Shown: positions 42,301 to 49,604 of the stretch, in pieces | Numbering within the stretch: the stretch's first letter is position 1 | Layout of the letters: every line of letters starts with the position of its first letter | Assembly: GCA_016785225.1 (NCBI GenBank) | Contig: JAFBJZ010000952.1 | Coordinates: 3,162,001 to 3,226,000, forward strand | DNA from: Psettodes erumei | Taxonomy: Eukaryota > Chordata > Actinopteri > Pleuronectiformes > Psettodidae | Length of the DNA: 64,000 nt | Direction: 5' to 3' | Program-made: the position numbers and the translations under genes | The notes under the pieces: model-generated | What the model saw: only the letters and a program-made list of their open reading frames with translations | Database searches by the model: none | Told to the model about the DNA's origin: nothing

Positions 42301-45300
42301 GACTCTAATTGGCTACTGTTATCATTTCCATTCAGTCACAGCCTGTTGCTCCTGCATCAGATCTATAACAGGCCCAGGTGTGGAAGAAGAATCTGTCTCT
42401 GTATATGTGGAAGCAAAGTGTGGTACAGTTTCCATTAAAAGGTAATTAAACCTGTATGGAGCTTGAGACGTGCTGAAAACACACATCTGCAATTGCACTA
42501 CTACTAAACATTTAGTCTAGTTAAAATCAATATTAGTGTGTGATTTCCAACATGAATTCCAACGCAAGCCGATGTCTTTCATTTCAGAATCGCATGATAA
42601 CTTATTTCTGATTACTAATTCTATTTCTGCTTTTATGTTTTCTCACTTTTGCAATTACACTGCCATATTGAGAAATACTATCATCTCTTTCACCATTTAT
42701 TTATGCATTTAGTTACTTGACCTCTGTGACTTCGGTGCATAACCTCAGTTTTGGTGAGTGCAAACCACCAACAGCTGCATTTGGCAGAAAGCTCTGCACA
42801 TCCTGTCACCATTCTGGAAATTCAATGATTTTTTTTTCAGCTATATTTTGAGCTTCAGATTAATATCAGTGTATTTTTCTATATACAGTATATGCTGTAA
42901 ATATTAAATTCATATGAATTGCATGGATTATGTTGGTAGCACTTATTTTTTGTACATCAAAAATCATCTGCTTCTCTTACAGGAAAACAACAGCCAAGAG
43001 TTTAAAACAAAGAAGAGCACTGTCATGTTTATGGTAGCTTGATTTAAGACAAAACTCTGCAACTATACTAATCCACACACTATATTTCTCCATTTGTGCC
43101 ACTGAAAAAAGCCTCTCCAAATATCAACGTTTTGTCACTAAGAGGGTCACAGAGAAACCTCTTAAGTGTCTCCTTATTTCCCAGAAGATTTGGGCTTTTA
43201 GAAACTAGCCCCCAGAAACAGTTGAGAGGAGGGGGTTTGCTTCAGAAGTGGAGGGGGGCTACAGTTACACTCGTGGTTCCCCCGCGCCTTGAATTCTGCA
43301 GGAACGCGGCCTGTCAGTGCGCTATGAGCTCATTTGAAGGGATGAAAGATCAAAAGCAGCCATGCAGATAAACTACTTGAGTGTTCTCCAGTGGGAAATA
43401 AGGCAGGAGATCAGAATGGGGCATTACAATCATATGGCAATTCTGCACACAGACGGAGAGGGCTGTGCAGCATTTTTGATGGGAAAAAAAAGGGGAAAAA
43501 AAACACAGCTTTGGAATTTCACACAGATTCCTGATGTATTAATTTCTGCCCTCTCTTTCCTTCCCTCCCACACAGCCATTTCTGCCCAAATATTCCCCAG
43601 CTTCCCTTTTTTCTATACCTTCTACTTATTTGTAATCTGCCTGCCTGAGGCCAGAACTCCCTCTGCTCTTCACGCTGACCTCCTTTTGCTTCCACTTCGC
43701 TTCACTCTTCTCCTCCAGAGCAATTAACACTTCATTCCCACGCAGAACTTCAGAAGCTGCCATCATCGTATGAGTCAATTAGCATGGAAAGTGTTTAATG
43801 AAGGAAAAACTTCCACTGGAATTAAACACATCTGAGAAGAAGCCGATGGAAATGCATGTTACACTGCCATTAATTACTATGACAGCTACTGTATTTGCAG
43901 GGGTTGCCACTTTAATAATTGAAAAAGCTTAACTTCATTCTACTGCAAATCTTCTGTGTATCTAGAAAATACATACATACATATAAATTCTTTGCTCAGT
44001 CAGGAAAGCTTTAATAGACAATGTTGACAATGTTTTGGGTCTTTTCTAGATTTCAGAGAATCAATCTTGTTTCTGTTTTGCTGATGGTTGCTATACAAAA
44101 CACAAGAAATGGTCCAATATTTGAGATTACACTGTGCAGGCCTGACAACTGCATTAATACATAACCAGATGCTGTGTAGTGATTTTATTTTGGAAGTTTT
44201 AATAGTCGCATAAGACCTAACCAATTAAGCGCTGCATGACTGGGCCAGGAGAAGCAAAAAGCCAAAGCACACAGCAACACTCTGATCCCACTGTTTCCAG
44301 TCCTGTGGGTCAGTATAATGCCATGGAAGCAAACCATCAGGCAGGGACAAACGCACGGCCTCAGATCTCTCGGCCAGTCCCGGAAAGGCTGCCAACACTC
44401 CACAGCTGGCTGGCCCAGAATCTGCAGATGATTTCATTGGTTGGGTCCCCGCTCAAAGGCCCTGTTGCCATTCTAAGTTCATTGTCTAGGGCCCAAAGGT
44501 TTGGGTGTCAAAACACGGAAACAGCTGGTGGCGGAAACACTGCAAGAGCGAAACAAAAATGACCTTGATGGTGGCTACATCCTGTCCGAGCAGGAAGAAC
44601 CCAGCAACCTTTGTATAGCCTCTGCCCTTTATTCAAGTGTTAACATGGAAATGGAAGTGATGGAAGGAAAAAGGAGGAGGAGCACGGATAAATGACAGAA
44701 AATGAAATAACGGAGACCCACAAAAGGAAAGAAATATAGGGCAAAGGAAGAAGGCAGTAAAGATAACAGGCTCATGTGGACAAACACAACTCCAACAACA
44801 GCTGGAGGAAAGTATTTAAACCACTCGTGTGACAGGAAATAATGAAAAGATGGAGATTTTTTTATACATAATAAAGAGGGGAGAACTCAGAGTCACGGCG
44901 AGAAGAGGAAGGAAAGTCATCAGAAAGCAGAACGAAAACAGACTCAATAACTTGAGAGATGGAGGAGTGGCGCGGAGAAAGGGCGAGATAAGGAGACGTG
45001 AGGAGAAAAGCTGTGGCGTCTTACCAGCAGGTAGGTCCTGATGTTGGGGACCTTGTTCAGCTCCATGAGGAGCCGCAGAGCCTTTTCATGGTTACTGCAG
45101 TACTCGCCATACACCGAGAAACTGTCCCTCTGCAAAACAGAAGGAAAACATGACCACGTTGTACTGGCTACCTGGCAGCAGTGAGGAATCTACTACAAAG
45201 GCTGACAGGAGGAAGATTGACAGTGCGCGGCAGAAACTGAGGAGAAGACCATCCTTCAATTGTTCTATAAAACCTCTACAGCTGTCGGTTCTTAGTATTA

Positions 45301-48300
45301 TTATTATTACTATATTATTACGTAGTGATAGAAGAAGCGACAGCATTTTTTTCAAAGTGTATGTATGTTTTGTACTAGCTTTGATCAACATCATTATTCA
45401 CACTTCTCTTTTCAGAGTAGTCTGTGTCATACTGGAAAATCATAAAAAGCATGCCAACATACAGTGCAGCGCTGTTCCTATTTGCTAGGTGACACTGCAA
45501 CAAGACTCAGCCACCCTACGAATAATACAGAAGCTTTTGTCAAGCTGCCATTAGCTTCCTTCACAATACGTAACACAACACCCAGCCACTGAATTAACTG
45601 TAGCTGCCAATGCATTATTCATGCAAAATACTGTAGCCAACAATGTATACACAGCAACGCCCTGGGGTTACTGCAGCCTGTTGTGTATACTTGTCGATAC
45701 AACATAACTGGGATGTGAAACCATGTGCAGAGTGGGGCCCGAGCCTGATGTCTAGAAATTGAAACTGCCATCTGAAACAGCCTTGCAAGTGAAATCCAAA
45801 ACTGCAGGTGCTCGTACACCACTTTCGAACCCGGACCGAAACCCTGCAGCCTGAAGGCTTTACAACCAGATTGACCACAACTCTACCAAAGAAATAATCA
45901 ATATTCAGACCAATCAGGCTCAGGAATTTTGCAGCATCTTGAGATAAGGTTAAAAGATTAACAGAAAATGGACATCTGTGACAACACCTTAAGAAATACA
46001 AATTGTACCAAGCCAGCATCCTGTACTGGCATGGATGTGAAGAAGAATTATGCATGCACACACACACACACACACACACACAGCGCTGCTGAATGCATGT
46101 GTGTCTGTTTTACATGGTAACCCAGCAGTGGTGACTGATGAGGCCAAACAAAAGCTTACGGGTCTTTTTTTAGAACCCAGTGTCTCTGGTCAGCCCCACT
46201 GCTGAAAATCTTCTTTTTTTGTATTTGTGTAACACAAGCGAGCAGCACAACGTAAACGGCGGGCAGTGTTTCAGCGCGCAGGCCGGCAGGAACACAAACA
46301 CACCCTGAGCCACGTCTGGCAGGGGATTCCAGTCCAAAAGCACTACTGGGAGCAACAGCTGGGCCGGCATATGGTGTGAAACCCCAGATACAGTCAGACT
46401 GAGTTCATACGAGGAAGGAGGCGCAGGAGGGATTTGTAAATGTGAATGTGCCACTTTAGTCTGTTTGCCCATAAGTACAAATAAAGGTGAATTACTTGTT
46501 TATGAAACGGTGTGACCTGCCAAAATATTCTGAATTTTCACTTATAATATGGAGAAAGTGTTTCTGAATACTTCTCTTCATCAATTCAATATGATATGTG
46601 GTATATTTAATCAAATTTGCTAATTCTTGTACCTGAACTAAACGGTTTCAAGCTCATTTTAAAAAAAGAGTGTATAAAAAACACACACATGGACTGATTC
46701 AATACATAACAACTGAACAGGTTGAATGTTGCTGTGTGCCAGTTGAGGCTTACGTGCACCTGCATATGGCAGCGCATCATTGGCTGAACTTGAAATAACC
46801 GCTTCACCTCTCGGTCACCATTCTGCAAATGAACCCTTCTGCTCAAAAAAAGCAGCATTGCCTCTTTGCCGCTGTGTTTACAGCCAGAGCCCACTCCAAG
46901 GAGTTTCCTTCCCTCAGGTGACAACAAGTGCACTGTCAATTCAGACACCCTTAAAGCAGCGTAGAAGCAGGAGTGGGACCGGAATGTGACCCTCTCATTT
47001 CCACACAGTTCATTTCACAGAGCGGGACCACTCTGGAAGACTGAAAGACATCGGTTGTATCCAGAATAACTGCGAGACTCGGGCTGTCCCTTTGATAAAC
47101 ATAAGCCTTTATTTGAATTCCTCGTCACTGGAATGTTATTCCGGAGGCTAGATGAGAGGGTAGTATCAAACGCTGAGCGAGTCAAAGCATAATGGGTGTA
47201 GTTCAGAACGTGCATAATGACACGACTGTTGCTCCTCGTGCGCTGCTCACATATAGACTTCCAGAAATAGAGCAAATATTGATGTCTCTGACTTCTCCTC
47301 TAACAGGACTCACTTTTTCACCTTTGCAGAATTGGAATAATCCTAAACCTGTCCATGTGGGCGTTAAGTCATAGGAAATAGACTCATAAATTTGTTGACT
47401 CAAGTTAGCAATATAAATATTATTTGGTTAAAACTCCAAAATGCTCATTATCGTTAATGAGGAAGAATGTTTATAATGCTCTGGAAGAATTTCGATGACA
47501 AATAATTTCAGTGCACTTTATTTTTTTAACATCTGCAGCCTCTCCAGCCATCTCGCCAACATCTGACTTTGAATAGCAATGAATCTTCTCATTTTTCTTC
47601 CCTAACTGTGAGTGGCAGACAGTCTTGTGGAACAATGCCCGGGGGTTAATCAAATCCCAGTCATGGTTTCGACCTCTGGCTGAGGTCAAGGGCTACGGCT
47701 GGAGGGCACCAGACGGGGCCGGCCGATTGGTAGAGAGGTGTCAGTGTTGAAGGAGACAAGGGTCATGGGTAGGAGAGAGCAGTGTAATGGATATGTAGTA
47801 ACAAAGGTGTGTGTGTGTGTGTGTGCTTGCGTGAAAAGCTCAATACTTCACACAGAGGCACAAACATGGTGGCGTGCAAAGTCAGATATAAACACACAAA
47901 GACAGAAAGCACAGAGGAAAACACAAGCACAAACAGAGCGAAGTGTGTGTGTGTGTGTGTGTGTTTAGATTTAGATTTGTTTTAACTGACTGAAGCTAAA
48001 TTCTTTTTATGGGATTTGTTGATGTCTATCGAGAAAAGTCTCAATCTGGTTGCACTTTTTCAAACGTGAAGACTTTTATCTTTTTGTTAATGTTGTTAGA
48101 TGAAAATCGTTGGGTTTTGGATGATCTCAATCAAACAAAACCTGCAATTTCAACATGTCACCTTCAGTTCTGAGAAATTATTTTTAATAGATTATATCGA
48201 TTCATTTACCATTAACTGACAGATTATCTATAGATCTATAATGAAAGAAGGCATTAGTTGCAACCCAAAAGCATATAAACACTCACTCTAGTACACTTAC

Positions 48301-48318
48301 AGTATTTATATGTCAGAA

Positions 48319-48349
<31 letters not shown>

Positions 48350-49415
48350 GCCCCTGATTTTAGTATATTTTAAATGACATCATAATCATATAAAAACTGT
48401 ATTAAATTATTACTTTAATTTATAACATCACTGCTACAGAAACATTGATTGAATTTCACTTCATCACTATGACTCCTGTATTTGTATCTAATAGCAGCCT
48501 GTCGTCAGAGAGACTATAAGAAAAGTGAGATTATGAAGAGAATAAGGCTGTTCTTTCGAAACGAATCATTTCACCTGCAGCTGCCCAATTACCCATCCAG
48601 TCTGACCACAGAGCGGTGGAAAAAAACACACCGTGTCGAGCTCCTTTAATCAATTCTCCGCCCTGACACTCGGCCTGACAAGCCGAATGACCATGACGGC
48701 TCGCACATGTGTGAAGGTACGATTTGATGAGCCAATTCAGCAGCTACCCGCAGGTGTGATTAAGTGTCTTTCACGCCACAAGCAGACAGCGGCCACGTTA
48801 CTGCCGATTGTGTCATTTCACTTCAAATAGGTGCTGCGGTTCATAAAATGGCATGCCGGTTGGATTTTTAGCTATACAAATATTTCTCAGCGGCAGAACC
48901 TGCCCTGGGGGCAGAAATAGAGTTAAATGGCAGAGACATAGATTCACAGATTTTTTGGCTTTAATATTAGATTTGAGCCAGGTGGAAAAGCAAAGGGCCA
49001 CGCTGTTTTGTGCCTTAGCTAAAGGGAATTGAATATAGTTTATCAGGGAGAGAGAGAGAGAGAGAGAGAGAGCTTAAGATTGAGTGCTACCAGCAGTAGC
49101 ATTGTCCCCTCGCTGAGGGACACATCATCTCTTCCTCCCCGGACACAGACCCCTCTTTGTTTGTTCCCTGAGGCCAAACGAGTTCAAACAGAGGGGAGCT
49201 GAGGGGTGGGGGTGGGGGGAGGGGGGTAGTCGCCGAGCTTAGTGGAATCTTTGGATGGAGGGATGGAGGGGCAAAAGGAGGAGATGGCACAGTCTGATGA
49301 GGAGGGATGGAGGGAAGAGAGTCTTTTGCCTGACAGGATGCAGGCCTGTTAAGAAAAGGAGGAAACGCAAATGGGAGAGGTGGTCTGTGTCTCTGTGTGT
49401 GTCTGTCTGTGTCCC

Positions 49416-49493
<78 letters not shown>

Positions 49494-49564
49494 AAGGGGT
49501 ATTTTCACAGCAGGCTTTGCACGCTTTCCCTGCATCTGTGGTTACGGGTGACCCATGAAAAGAG

Positions 49565-49604
<40 letters not shown>

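Noticed and set aside
45615..46079. 154-codon minus-strand ORF
   Set aside because: Begins in a CA repeat and crosses the possible SINE relic. No recognisable protein domain.
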